Below, piece by piece: positions 1-11,625 of a stretch of DNA of 64,000 nucleotides. The notes below the pieces were generated by a model. The model saw nothing but the letters and a program-made list of their open reading frames with translations. It had not been told where the DNA came from and ran no database searches. The first letter of the stretch is position 1, and the number at the start of each line of letters is the position of its first letter. This stretch comes from Stratiolaelaps scimitus. Its lineage: Eukaryota > Arthropoda > Arachnida > Mesostigmata > Laelapidae. A program made the translations under genes and the position numbers. The stretch covers positions 2,480,001-2,544,000 of the forward strand of contig JABWDB010000004.1 in the NCBI GenBank assembly GCA_019614645.1, given 5' to 3'.

Positions 1-109
1 CATCTATAAGGACCGCCTGAAAAAATGCGGACTCCGACAGAGCGCGAAGGATTGGCGAGCCGCTAGTCTGAAGTCTTAAAGCATTAATGACAGTTCAGCT
101 ACTATGAGC

Positions 110-985
110 TCAGTAGACAAGCCGTGGAATACAATACAATGCAAAACTGAGGTTTATTGATATATATGTATATATATTTGTTGTTGTTATTTTTTTTCTC
201 GCAGTAAATCGACGTTTGCATACCTTTGTGCCACCTATAGCTCTCCTTAATCGATGGAAGCAACCATAGCCACATGGGCTTAAATCGGGAGAATAGGGGG
301 TGATGCCATCGCTCAACATTGGCCTTAAGCCAGGACGTAATTTCATTGCTACGATGTGCCCTAGCATTGTCATCGAGCACCCACACCGGTGCTTCCTATT
401 GCCATGCCAATTATTTATGAGTCTCTTCAAGCACTCGAGATATCGAGCCGAGTCAATTTTTTGGGGCCAAAATCTCGTAGTAGCAAACTCCGTTGAAATC
501 CATGTCAAGTGCTACCATTACTTTAGGCTCGAATCTATTTGGTACTGCTACAGCCATTGCCTGTTCACCTGATCGTAGCCACTGTTTCACTCGATCTTTT
601 CCGGCCGCCTATACAGGCTGACCCATGTCTCGTCCACTGAAACTGTATGCTCCAAGCGACTCTTGTGCTGCCTATATATCTTCAAATTGCCTGGCAAATA
701 CTCCTCCTGCATTTTCAGTTGGCCAGGACCGAGTTCATGAGGGACCCATTTTGCATTTTTTTCTGCATCCTCAGAGTATTTTGAATAATTCAGCGACATG
801 TTTCACGAGGCACGCCAATGTTAGCCGACAAAGTCGTCAATAACCGAGTTCTAGTTTGCTCAAAAGCTTTTTCGATTATCTCTTTTTGTGTCTCACTACG
901 CGCCCAATTTGAATTCAAAACGGGCAAAAAATAAGAATTCGGCGCAAGACGATGGGCGTCTCATTATTTTTGGATCAGCCTAATA
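110..985 (-). mobile_element. Decayed mariner (Tc1/mariner) transposon A
   Basis: Minus-strand transposase relic spread over several frames. Reading from 985 down, I see a possible TIR (953-983, ending at a TA), a helix-turn-helix-like stretch (LSANIGVPRETCR, about 760-860), the mariner hallmark KWVPHEL (about 740), the first catalytic motif VSVDETWVSLY (about 630), the second motif VLDDNARAH (about 365) and the third region PYSPDLSPCGYGCF (about 280). The family carries D,D34D; in the third motif the usual Asp (S-D-Y) is Gly here, and stops and frameshifts separate the blocks. The end after about 180 runs into AT-rich sequence and no second TIR is visible, so the low-coordinate end is probably truncated. 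Known of the family: cut-and-paste transposase inserting at TA. Inference: long inactive. It belongs to a different lineage from the mariner at 37.9 kb. Confidence 0.8.
155..200. repeat. AT-rich low-complexity tract
   Basis: Interrupted TA dinucleotides followed by a TTG/T run. It lies where the mariner A relic loses coding similarity and may mark its truncation point. Confidence 0.6.
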
Positions 986-1049
986 TATATCAAGCTGTGC
1001 GCCTTCGTGATTACTTGCATTATTTTCTAGAAAATTATATGCATTCATG

Positions 1050-1110
1050 TGCGCCTTGCAAGCGGAGGAGACACGTAGGTACATTTCTACATCGATGTAC
1101 ATTTGCACTT
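1050..1110 (+). repeat. SINE-like fragment related to the 11.5-kb copy
   Basis: The block GGAGACACGTAGGT followed about 20 bases later by TACATTTGCA matches the same order of blocks at 11557-11610. The T-arm/box B part present in the 11.5-kb copy is mutated here. Confidence 0.4.
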
Positions 1111-1369
1111 AAATGGGTCATCTTATAATATGAATTAATGCCGAAAGCAATACCGTGGACGTTGAATGTTGGCTGTGAGTGAGCCCGGGAAATTTATTTT
1201 TAGATAGCGTGCAAGTGGCTAGTCGCTATTATGTTCAATCGATGGGCCTAGGGAAAAGGTTGCCGTTTAGACCTCAGTTATGGTTTGAACCTCGGGCAAG
1301 TCTAATTATGCTGTTGTATCGTACAATAGTTTTGCTACGGTGAGTAATGTTTCCTTTGTGATAAAAGTT

Positions 1370-1433
1370 TTCTTCAAACGATTTATATATATATATATAT
1401 ATATATCGTGTGGATTCTGATCCGTTTGAAGAA
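1370..1433. repeat. (TA)n tract in a short hairpin
   Basis: About eleven TA units (1384-1406). An 11-base arm TTCTTCAAACG (1370-1380) is repeated inverted at 1423-1433, so the microsatellite lies in the loop of a potential cruciform. Confidence 0.6.
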
Positions 1434-4429
1434 GGTCGGCTACAAACGCATGTTATGCTACGTACTTATAGTACACACATTTATATATATATAAATACAA
1501 ATATTTACATCTTATTACCAATGCTTATGCATATGGGTGGCACCATATCATGTGTACGTGGCCGATGCTTATGTTGCCGACCCTTTTCAAATGTAATTCC
1601 ATTTTGAAATGTAAGGTCGGAGTTTGTTCGAGCACGCCTTTTCATCGTGTCTTACTACAGCTGCTCTATGAATCGGGCTCTAGCTGACACTCGAACCGCC
1701 ACAACAGACTTAATGAGGCCAGTACCTTTCAACTTTGAGCTTGTGCTTTCGGCATTTCATCACCAAGGTTCGGCGTCCAATTACGGTAGTTATAAGTTGA
1801 ATCTGAAGGTTAACTAGGGAAGTGAGACTTTACTCGTGTCTGATCACTGCAGTGGCCACGTGAAGGTTACTGTGTCTCTCTACATGGCGGCAATGCTATT
1901 TATTTGCCCGCGCATTCGGCAGCAGCAACGGCGGCTGCGGCGGCGGCTTTCAGAAACCTATGTGACGTTAAATATTTTTCAATAAGACGCCAACTACACT
2001 CGCACTAATGGTACAATACAGCGACGATTTGAACAGGCTTGTGGACCTATGAACCTCGTTATTACGAAGGAAGCCTTAGTTTAATCTACGCTTAACCACT
2101 GCGGCAGGAGGTAGGACGTTGCGCAAAACAGTATAGTGACAAAGTAGCGTCTAAGTAAGAATTGGCTGCGACTGAGCCCGGGAACTTGCCACTCGGACCA
2201 ACCTTAGTTTCAACTGTTCAACCCTATAATAGAATAGACCATTAGTGATACTAAGAGCATAGGAAATGGTATCTTTCTTAGCTTGTTCCACAATCAAGGA
2301 CCTTCGAGCAGATCGGGGCCAATCATGCGTCAAGTATTCATTAACGCTTGATACGCCCGAGTGGCTCCCTTTCTAGCCGAGTATCTGTTGTGAGGTAATG
2401 CTTTACGCTTACGCGGTCCAATAAGAAAAGGATGGCCTCAGGCGTTGTTCCCACTACAGATGCGAGTGATATTAATCGAAACACGACTTTCGAACTACTT
2501 TCTCTTAGAACTACCCATAGAACACGGACAATACGAACTCCGGGGTATCGAAATCCGCCCAGATATCTGCGTTTCCTTCCTGAGCAACGTAGCGAGCTTA
2601 GGTTAGCAACTCCTAGTTCATGATAAAATTTAAGCGTATCGAAGAATGCAGGTACGAACTTTGTGTGGAGTATCTTGACATTAGAGTGTGCCTGTGGTGG
2701 TCAGTTTGATCTAGACACGATCTTGGTTGAGCCCTTCATCGAGTTGTGGGAAATTAATTGGCAATAAAATCGACTGCTCATAACAATGAAACCACGAGCT
2801 CCACCACTTCGGCTGATTGATTGGCGATTCCAAGAGAAATATTAAGATACATCTTTGTCAATCAGTCTGTGACGTGCAGCATATTTACAACGAATGAAAC
2901 TAATTTAAGAACCAGTTTATCATTTCAATCAAGTTATTGTGAGTACAGATCCAGATTGTAAGGTGACCATATCTTGGACAATTACCAACAGAGGTATATT
3001 TCACTTTTACTAACCGGTGACAACCTCCTGACTGTCGATAGGAGTAAATTTAAAGCTAGAATAATTCAAGGCCAGCTATTCATTGGTCCGTAACTAGCCT
3101 TGAGTTTGAAAGAAATTTGAAAGAAATTCATTGAACCGGCTGCCCTGTGGATGCATCTTCGGTTCCCCATTACATCACCACTGGATCAAATGCTACACAT
3201 TGTTAATTCTTCCTATTGTCTCCTATAAGGAAATGTATGATTTCCCGAGTCCAGACATGCCTTCCATGTTGATTTCTTTTTCGGACATGGACCTTATAGA
3301 AAGCCATTACAAAAGCCTTTCTAGGCTTTTATCATCATTAAGATGCTTTGTCTTATAATAACAAATAGACGCGATGTCCAGTTCGTGCGCCATTTCTTGG
3401 GTTCACTCCTCTATTTGCTTCTACGGATACCCGAATGGCGCTCTCCAATAGTAAAACTCCGGTATGGCGGGATACGGACCTAAAAAAAAATAGAGAAATG
3501 CTCATTTATTTGTTGTAATGTATCATACTCGCATATGGAGGGTGGTGATCACGCGACAGCAGCTATGAGCGACTATGGGTTGCTCTAAAGGTACTCCCCA
3601 ATTCTTTCATCTGGTTTCGAAGTATTCAGTTGTGACTGCCAAACAGAATGCTCTCGAAGTAATGACATCGCAGTGACAAGGTGAAATTTGATTCTACAAA
3701 AGTGTTACTGTTCACAGGCGGCCTCCTATGCACCACTGAACCACGAGTGGTTTAGCTAACAGGTTCATGCTAGCAGTGTAAAAGGGAACTTTTCCGTACT
3801 TGGAAACACGCAATAGATACGCATAATATAATGAATATGCTTATAACACTGCCCTTATTCAGTGTCGCTATTCTGCAATAGCATACGGTCTCTAGGCCAG
3901 TTTCTGCACTTGCGTCGATTATCTACAGAAAAACAATTAATTTGATAAACAAAAGTGAAAATCTCACAGTAATTGAAGGTCCCTTTTCAAATATGACTGA
4001 ATTCAGTTCAATAAAAATGTGATTTATTGACGGAACTGCCATTCAACACCGCTTAAGTTCTCGTGAAAATAATAAACTAAATAAAAATAAAATATAAGTG
4101 GGCAATAGTCCCAACGCAAAATGTATAATTATACACTTGTGAACATACAATCAAACCTGTGTCGGTGGTTGAGTCCGTCTAATTCAGAATATTTCTATCA
4201 CAATTATGCATATATATCTCATATTCACGGGCGAAAGTCCGAACTGAGACGGCTGATCTGATCTCATGTGTAATAGAGCCCCTCGGTACCGGTGACCGAT
4301 GAGCGTGCCTACTGTTCTCCATACAAAATTGGTAATCTCAAACCTTGTCGCGCGGCGGGTTGATCTGAAAGCGGTGGCGGTAACCAGGACGGAAATCTCC
4401 GACAGGATGAGGCCCTTCGACAAATAAAT

Positions 4430-4645
4430 AATAAAATCGCATTTATTCAAATATACAGTAGGTCGGAATTTCTAGGGATTATGGGGGTGGGGGGGGGGTG
4501 AGGACGACAATGTCCCGAGGAAGGCGATGGCATTGCCTCTCTGTACAGCGAGGGACAGGCGCTGCAAAAGCAAAGAGCCAGCGCGCTTGTCCCCGGTGGC
4601 GCGGATCAACCTATGGGTCAGCCGATAATAAAATAATATCGGCAT
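4430..4645 (-). repeat. Interspersed repeat family B, copy 1
   Basis: Shares with copies at 6.6, 18.7, 30.1 and 36.4 kb the core GGCGATGGCATTGCCTCTCTG and, further on, CCCCGGTGGCGC. It is preceded by a G-rich run (4483-4500). Read on the minus strand the repeat ends in an AT-rich AATAAA-bearing tail, which suggests the 3' end of a retroelement in minus orientation. The flank with the G-run and ATTTCTAGGGATTAT is shared only with copy 3. Confidence 0.7.
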
Positions 4646-5143
4646 GAATTCAAACGTGATTCATTACTTTCAAAAGGATTCCACTTATCGAAGTGTACGC
4701 TATAGCGGAAACCTGAGCAGTTTCTACAAGAAAAACTTCAAGCAAGCTCAGCATACATGTTCTAATAACTTTAAATGTTTTGCGCATACACTGAATTCGG
4801 GCGAAGTAATTCTATAGAAATCAATATAAATTTGATCTTGCGGCAATCAGCCAAATAATATATACACTCTATGTTGCTCTGTGTCTAAACTGTTGCTCTA
4901 TGTTTATATAGCATAGTAGTAATGCTAGTGGTACCTCTGTAGTTAGAATTGTAATTTCAGCTTGAAATGCAACCGACTCGGGATGAACGATTTCGATGAG
5001 TGGATCAGAAACGCGAGAGGCAGAAATATAGATTGTAGTTATGCCCCATGTAACACTGAAGGCTTATACCGGCACCTCGAATAACTTCATATATGTTCAC
5101 TGTCATAAACCTTAGAGCATACACTATCGTGTATATAATATTC

Positions 5144-5203
5144 GATAATAGATTCTGATATGTATTCGATAGAGGCATTGAATAAATATCAGAATCTATT
5201 ATC
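5144..5203. repeat. Perfect 17-bp inverted repeat
   Basis: GATAATAGATTCTGATA (5144-5160) and its exact reverse complement (5187-5203) are separated by 26 bases. No TSD or coding content is visible. Confidence 0.85.
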
Positions 5204-5995
5204 TGACACTCAGTAACTATCTGTAGATACTGCCACATTCTATTTTCTCAACTGAAATGAAACTCCCAGACGTTGGCTTGGGCATCTGACACCGCTAGTC
5301 TAGACGACTATTCAACCTTTTCTTTAATACACGTAAAATATATATATGCTTTGGCTGGCTCCAAGCTATATAGAAATGTTTTCTAGAAGGTCTAGAAAAG
5401 GTATTATAATTATTATAATATTAATTAGACTGATTCATATGTTCGTTCACTTTTACCACCTTATACTAGTCCTATCTATTCAAGGTCCATTGTTTTGACC
5501 GATGTCCTGAGTTGTTTACCGGTCGCCCTGAGAGGGGCCTGAGACCGTCCTGATCGACTAGAAATCTTCCCGGGCTACTGTGCCAGGATGACCTCGGTGA
5601 AAGACGGAATAAAATAGGTGTCATCCATCCTAGAGTACATCCGTCTTAATAGAACATCCATCTTTTGAGCGTGAAGTAGGGGTAAAACGCCGTTTAACGC
5701 ACAACGAACTTACAATTGACTGGTAGAGAAGAGACAAACCGTGGAGACGGATGGCAACATTTAAACAGCGCGCATATAAACTTAATAATTATTTATAGAA
5801 TTGAATACAGCATTGTTTATTCTCTCTGTTATAGAGCAACTACCATTGATTTCTGGCCGCTTGGATCATATCAATGTCCCTCTTGTAAGCACGTTTTAAA
5901 TGTTGACAACAGGGGTCTCTTTCTGTCTCTCAGACCGCTCCCCTATCAGTGCTGCGTCTTCACAGCGTCAGATCCCCTGGGGCGGTAGTGATATC

Positions 5996-6031
5996 CGAGT
6001 TAGTACCGAGCACGGCCTAGGTACTAACTCG
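5996..6031. repeat. Perfect 12-bp inverted repeat
   Basis: CGAGTTAGTACC (5996-6007) is repeated inverted at 6020-6031 with a 12-base loop. Confidence 0.85.
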
Positions 6032-6555
6032 TACGATACTAGGTGTCCAATGGAGTCGTTTGGACTTGTTGATAAAACCTATATTGCTTCATTCCCTCGG
6101 CAAAGTTGTAAGTCCGACCTTTAGCTATGAACCCATGGCTAGCCTGTGCGAGGTTGTGCATTGCGCTATATTCTGTGCCGTAGCCGAAGACGATTCTTTG
6201 TTTACAGCTTAATATCGCTGTTTGCTGGTGTGTACATGTATTCCGAGTTGGAATATATTATGCGAAATTCAGTGTTGACATTATTTTTGTCGCACGTTTT
6301 ATGTAGAGTCGAAGCAGTGTTTGATCGATATCGCCACCCTTGAAAACTTTCTTTGAAACGTCTTGGCTTTTGACAACCAAAACAGCTCTAATGAGTTGAG
6401 TTCGAAGAAAGTGGCGGGGCAGCTCAAACTGCAGTGTGATTAAATAGTATTCGCGGCGGGACGTCTACCTTCAAAAGACCGAGGTATAATATAAATAGAT
6501 CTCAATAACAATAAATCAAGAAGGGTCGAACTTCAAAAAATATGTGTATGAGCGA

Positions 6556-6913
6556 TTTATTTCATATTACTGTATGTCTTAATATAAGCAATAATTAGTG
6601 GCGCCGTTGGAGACAGCTTGTCAGGCCGAGGCCGTCAAGGTCCCGAGGGGGCGATGGCATTGCCTCTCTGCCTTACGTCGAGGAAAGGTCGCTACAGAAG
6701 GAAGGACCCTACGCACTCGTCCCCGGTGGCGCAGACCAGACCGTAGCAGATCCCCTCGAGGAGATGGAGCAGATGGAGGGCCGGGTACGCTTGAGGTTTT
6801 GAAGGCCATAAGGGAAAAAAGGTGAATCGCCTGGAGAGCGGCGTACTTCCGTAACGTGGGCCTCTTCGCATGAGACACAGCGTGATCGGGGGTGGTTCCA
6901 CACTAGTTGACAT
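6556..6913 (-). repeat. Interspersed repeat family B, copy 2
   Basis: Longest copy with copy 5 (36.4 kb). Shared blocks in the same order are GACAG..TGTCAGGCC, GCGATGGCATTG, CCCCGGTGGCGC, GGTTTTGAAGGC, GAATCGCCTGGAGAGCGGC and a GGTGGTT..TGACAT end. On the minus strand the unit ends in TATGAAATAAAT. Minus-strand translations of copies 2 and 5 share short peptides such as KYA.LQA.HLF, which could mean a decayed retroelement C-terminus, but no named domain is recognisable. Confidence 0.7.
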
Positions 6914-8559
6914 TAGAAACTCGGTATAAGCTACTAAGATTTGAGAACCTTCCTGCGCTTACTGCCCTATCATCCAACAACCTCTGTCGGTTTAAATACA
7001 TTCCTATGTATGCTAAATAGTGGGGTACACATTGCCGAGAATATTACATCGCAGTGCAAGTCGCCGTAGCGAATCTTCAACACTGCATTACTTATCGCTG
7101 ATTGTGCTTAGATTAGATCTGTAGATCTCCAGGTTCGGCCATGAATTATCCAAGTGGATACTGGAACGCAGGCATCTGCGTCTGCAGGAATTGAAGGAGC
7201 GCACGTGGTTGACATCAACGGCTTCTGACATACTCTCTTTAGTCAAGCTATTGTTATACGTCCTATTGTCAGCGTACTAGCGTCGACGCATAGTGCACCT
7301 TCCTTTTCAAGTGACATAGTTCTGTTTCGAGTGATTAACTATTCTACATTTGGTATACACCACTGGTCCCTCTGTACTCGCGCTTACCAAAGAAGGTCAG
7401 CTCATCGCATCAAGACCGCAATCCTGATTGTGCGAACCCTGATCAGACGCTGTCCTAGTCGTCGCTTGCAGTGACTTGGTTAGAATGCACCAGCGAGATT
7501 GCTCGAAACAAGACTCGGAGACAACTCGATTATCTCGGCGTTCCGAGCGCGCACATACATACTTAGAGGCCGGCTTGGTTGGACAAAAACCGTTTCGATT
7601 TTAGGGAGCTGATAGAGAGAACAAGAACAGCGGAAATGGAGTTAACTGCCAATAGTTCCGTCGAAGCTTGCGCTCTACTTTAAGCTCTTTGATCTTTATC
7701 CGTAGATTTTTTGTTCTTACGAAGAATGCTCGGCTTTCCGTGCAAAAAAGAAGAAGAAGCCCTTGCCTTAAAGGAAAAACAGTATGCTGACCGGTGAGCT
7801 TTCCTAGTGGTCCGGTAGTTGACCGTCATTCCGAACGTACGGTGCTGCGGAAGTCACGTGGTTCTCCGCAACAATCGCTCCCTTGTAGCCGATGTCATCC
7901 GACGTTCCTTTCCATCGACAAAGCCCTGCCATTCACCAATAAAAGCGAACTACCTCTATGGAGATGCGAGCACTGTCTGGAATTTTAGTGACTGCGTGAA
8001 GCGACATTACTATCAAGGAACATGCGACGTTAAACGATCTAAAAAAATTCTGGGGATAGCAATGCTGTTCATGGAATTCTTGTTTCTAGGTTCGCTCCTT
8101 TCTGCCACTGGTGGGATATTTCCCTATAGTCGTTTCCCATTAATTTTGGCGTAAAGTGCGCTTTCTCTTCTGTCTACCGCCGTCACATGGATGCATACGT
8201 CCGACTTTGTAACGACTACTGTTCAGAACGACCCCGAGATATATATATATATATATATATATATGGAAAGGAAAATAAGGTCAATATAACGTCGTTGCTG
8301 CTATGTTGGAGGAGCGAAGAGTACAGTTGGAGCAGGCGCGCGAACGCGGGTAATTCCATGGCAGCTCGGCAGGGTTGATTGACGCTTGCCAAAAACGACA
8401 GGAGAGTTGGTTTTCTACTTGGTGCAGTCGTCAGTGGTGGCCTGTCGCAACAGGTTCAATTGTAAGCGTCAACTGATACTGGAAATTGTGCTTCTGGTTC
8501 GATTAAGACGTCCCCTTAACTAGCAACGCTCGAACCTCCCCGAACTTTGCTCGCCCGCC
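6914..8559. other. Non-coding stretch
   Basis: No family motif found. Contains the (TA)n tract at 8239-8264. An open frame at 7819-8154 has a hydrophobic C-terminal half but no recognised relative and is no longer than chance allows. Confidence 0.55.
8239..8264. repeat. (TA)n microsatellite
   Basis: Thirteen uninterrupted AT units, with no inverted flanks. Confidence 0.95.
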
Positions 8560-9900
8560 GTCCCAGACCAATGAGGAAAAATATGGCGAAATTCAACTCG
8601 TGAAAGCGACACTGTCAAGAAGCGAACCGGACGGTACCACTATTGCTGCCACCAATACTCTCGCTCTTCTTGGCCATATGCCTCCGTTCGCTATAGCTTG
8701 GCCATGCCATGCAATACCATTGCATCGGATTGGCTGCACGAGCCGCCTTCCGTGTTTACCCACGCTGTGTGATTGGAAAGAAAAGGCAAAACAGTGAAGA
8801 TAGAGGAGGTTAAGCTCTGCCGAAAAAAACATTGCCCGCCACCGCGCCCTGCAGGAGTTGCAGGGCAATTGCGGGCGTATGCTGACGGGGAGTTCCGAGG
8901 CGTCGCCGGAAGCTACTACTATCAGAGTCGTGTTGTGTACTGGAGACAAGCGGGAATCGATTCTCAATTCTGTCCGGTGGGGTGTCTCCGACTACACTTC
9001 TGTCCCCTTCGGTGAATGGCGGCAGCCCCGCAGCGTAGCGAAGTGGTTGGGGAAGTTACTGGGTTCTGCCTACTGGAGTTCTATCTGCTATGCCAAGATT
9101 CATGCTGCGGCCCGTAAGTCAGTGACTAGCCTGATACAATGATTCCAGTAACCCGTCGCGTCGAGTGTATTGTAGTATATAGGGGGCGCCCGGTGTTATT
9201 GGGTGAGGGCCGGCCTGCTGCTCGCCTCAAGCGGAGAGGGCTCACCTCACCCTCGGGTGGGCCAGCCGGCCGGCGGTCAGGCATGCGCGCGGTTGGTTTC
9301 GACAACCGAACGTGGTCGGTATAGACTCAACCCGGGGTATCTCACGTGAAGGGAAATGGGGCTGACGCTTGTTCGGTGACGACGGCAGACTCATTTAGAC
9401 TAAGTTCGGGATCGTGGCCGAGCCGAACGCCAGCGAATGGAGTCTGTTGTACTGTCCCTTTACGTGTCGATTGCGAGAGGATTAGGCAACCTCGTTCAAT
9501 TGCGTCATTGGTGAACAACAGCGATTGCAGTGATGGTGTTGAGGAGAGCGGTAACAGCACTGAGACGATAACGACATCTGGTCGAATCGTCTGAGCAAGT
9601 CTCTGATCGAGTTGGCTGTCCCAGTCACTGATCGAGTTGAGCCTGTTGTCAAACGAAGTAAGATCGGTTAGCAAGCGACCTGACTCGAGCCGGGCCCGGT
9701 CGGATTGAGTGGAAACCCGTTCGAAAGTCATTTCAATTGTCAGCGGCTGCAATGGATGCCAGATGGCGAGGTGTTGTTAGTATGGGTGTCAGCAGTGCGG
9801 GGAAGTGAAGCGCAGAGAAAGTTTTACCCGACCTATCCTCGTCCTCGAAGGGCGAAGGTGGCAAAGGAAAATTGTTTTTCTTTTCCCTTCGGAGACGTAC
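8560..9900. other. GC-rich island
   Basis: Clearly richer in G, C and CpG than the AT-rich surroundings, with a peak at about 9180-9300. Overlapping frames stay open on both strands (for example 9342-9752 minus, 136 codons), as expected when stops are rare in GC-rich DNA. A consensus-like donor AG|GTACGT reads on the minus strand at about 9893-9901. It could be a promoter/first-exon region or the 5' part of a transposon. No protein family is recognised. Confidence 0.4.
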
Positions 9901-9917
9901 CTCAGCAGCATATCTAA

Positions 9918-11510
9918 AAGTGCCAAATAGTGAGCACTATCACATCAGCCTTCGTGGAGGTGCAAAGAGATCTGCAAAGTTCACTGCGACATGAAGAAAA
10001 GTGTGCTTAGAAAACCAGAAACAGACAAACGGAAAATTGAGCTATTCTGATTGTCAATGGTGGCGCTGAATAAATATGTGCACGAATTTCTGGAGTTACA
10101 TTAACTAAGCGCTCATTTACACGACCGTGCTTAGACGCTGAAATAACAATTACGCCCACCCGATGTAACGTGGACGAAGTACCAAGGCTCTAATAAAGTG
10201 TTGAATTACTCAAGTTATCACACACACACGCAGCGGATACAGGTAAGATTCCGTATTCGCAAGCAGTAGTCACCAGCACATGGGTCCACTGTGCTGTGCA
10301 GTAACACAGTTACAGAGTGTACGAAAATTGGTCCCCACCACGCCAAGGGTAGTATTGGCAAATGTAGCGTTATTGCACGTGAGAGGTATCAGCGCTTGCA
10401 ACAAAAAGCCTTTTCAAATACAACAAACTACAAGGGCACAATACTATAATACTAGAAGAGCATAACAAAGGTACAAAAATCGACTGCTACGTATTCAAGT
10501 TTGTGCCCCACTTGTCCGCGAATGACGAGGAGGCAACTTGACAACAGGATTTTGTCGTTTTTATACAGAGGCGGAGATCGGAGCTGACCGACACAGTCCC
10601 AAAGCATTTGCCACAGCATAAACGTATTACTAATTATTATTAATTGATTACATTTTATTGTTGTTTAATTGAAGGGACGTATCGATTTGAAATCAAAATC
10701 ACTAGTACTACTGAGCTGACTTAGTTTGCGTACCAACAGACACGAGAGTATACAGCGGTTGACCATGTCATAACGCTCTGTAGCGGGAAAGATGTTCTAA
10801 TATCGGCCGCCTTTGGTATTCTTGACGCAGAGTAGAACTGTCTTGATGCTAGCGAGCGTGTCGAATTATGTAGAAATCCCTCCGGGATCTTTTCTATTGA
10901 ACATCAACAATAATCAGCCAAAATCAAGGCTGTGAAAAAGTGGTCTTAATGTCGGCCTTCCCTGTACTATATAGATAACTTTCCAGAGAGATTTCAGAAG
11001 ATTTCTGAATAGCACTACTTTCCTCTAAACTAGGAAAACTGTTTCTTCGGTAAATCAGTCTTTTTTTTGAAAAATTCGGTTTCTGTGATTTCGGTAAATG
11101 AAGAACAGCTTATACCCGCAAGTTTCAGAGGTGTTCTCTGGTTATCGGGACAATCGTCGCAAATGACATTTTACCCAGTTCACATCGTGGTCCATGGAAA
11201 AAAGCCAAGACTGTCTATGCTTAGAAGTACCCAAGCGATCTCCAGAAATCGTAGTGACTATGAGCCTGCATAGAATAGAGTAATGAAAGGAGAAACTAAC
11301 AGCTTTCGTTTAGGTATCAATGCTAGGATCAAAATGATCTATACTCTGGAACAGACTTGCTTTATTTTATGTCGACTTTTCACATAGAAGTCAATATGGG
11401 GAAACGTCGTTGTTGGGCAGAGCTCGATATTAGAATACCTCCCCCATACAATGCAAAAAAAATTAGGTCTATTTTCGGAGCAGCGGATTTATCAGATTTG
11501 TTAGTAATTT
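9918..11510. other. Non-coding stretch
   Basis: Nothing recognised: no coding motif, no long repeat, only short homopolymer and CA-rich runs. Confidence 0.55.
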
Positions 11511-11513
11511 GTT

Positions 11514-11625
11514 GGCTTGGTGGCGTGGTGCATTCGAATGCTCCTTGTAGCCCGCGGGAGACACGTAGGTGCTCGGGTTCGATCCCCATTCTTGGACATT
11601 TGCATTTCAGTGCACCATAGGCAGC
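11514..11625 (+). repeat. tRNA-derived SINE-like unit
   Basis: A box A-like TGGCGTGGTGC (11521-11531) is followed by a good box B, GGTTCGATCCC (11576-11586), 55 bases later, a spacing typical of tRNA-like promoters with a long variable region. The tail block GGACATTTGCA is shared with 1.1 kb. The acceptor stem does not pair well, so I call it a SINE head or tRNA relic, not a tRNA gene. Confidence 0.5.

Larger units (their letters stand above)
986..4425. other. Non-coding stretch
   Basis: No recognisable coding region. Visible structures are a SINE-like fragment (1050-1110), a 26-bp imperfect direct repeat (1169-1194 and 2162-2187, three mismatches) and a (TA)n tract with short inverted flanks (1370-1433). 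Open frames here are short and show no family motif. Confidence 0.6.
4646..6550. other. Non-coding stretch with two perfect hairpins
   Basis: AT-rich sequence without coding motifs. It contains the 17-bp inverted repeat at 5144-5203 and the 12-bp inverted repeat at 5996-6031. Nothing else is recognised. Confidence 0.6.

Noticed and set aside
1242..1339. Short ATG frame ending at CG|GTGAGT, considered as an exon
   Set aside because: Donor-like sites are frequent, the 33-residue peptide is unrecognised and nothing downstream supports splicing.
9342..9752. 136-codon minus-strand ORF in the GC-rich island
   Set aside because: Plus-strand frames are open over much of the same stretch; low stop frequency in GC-rich DNA explains it without a gene.
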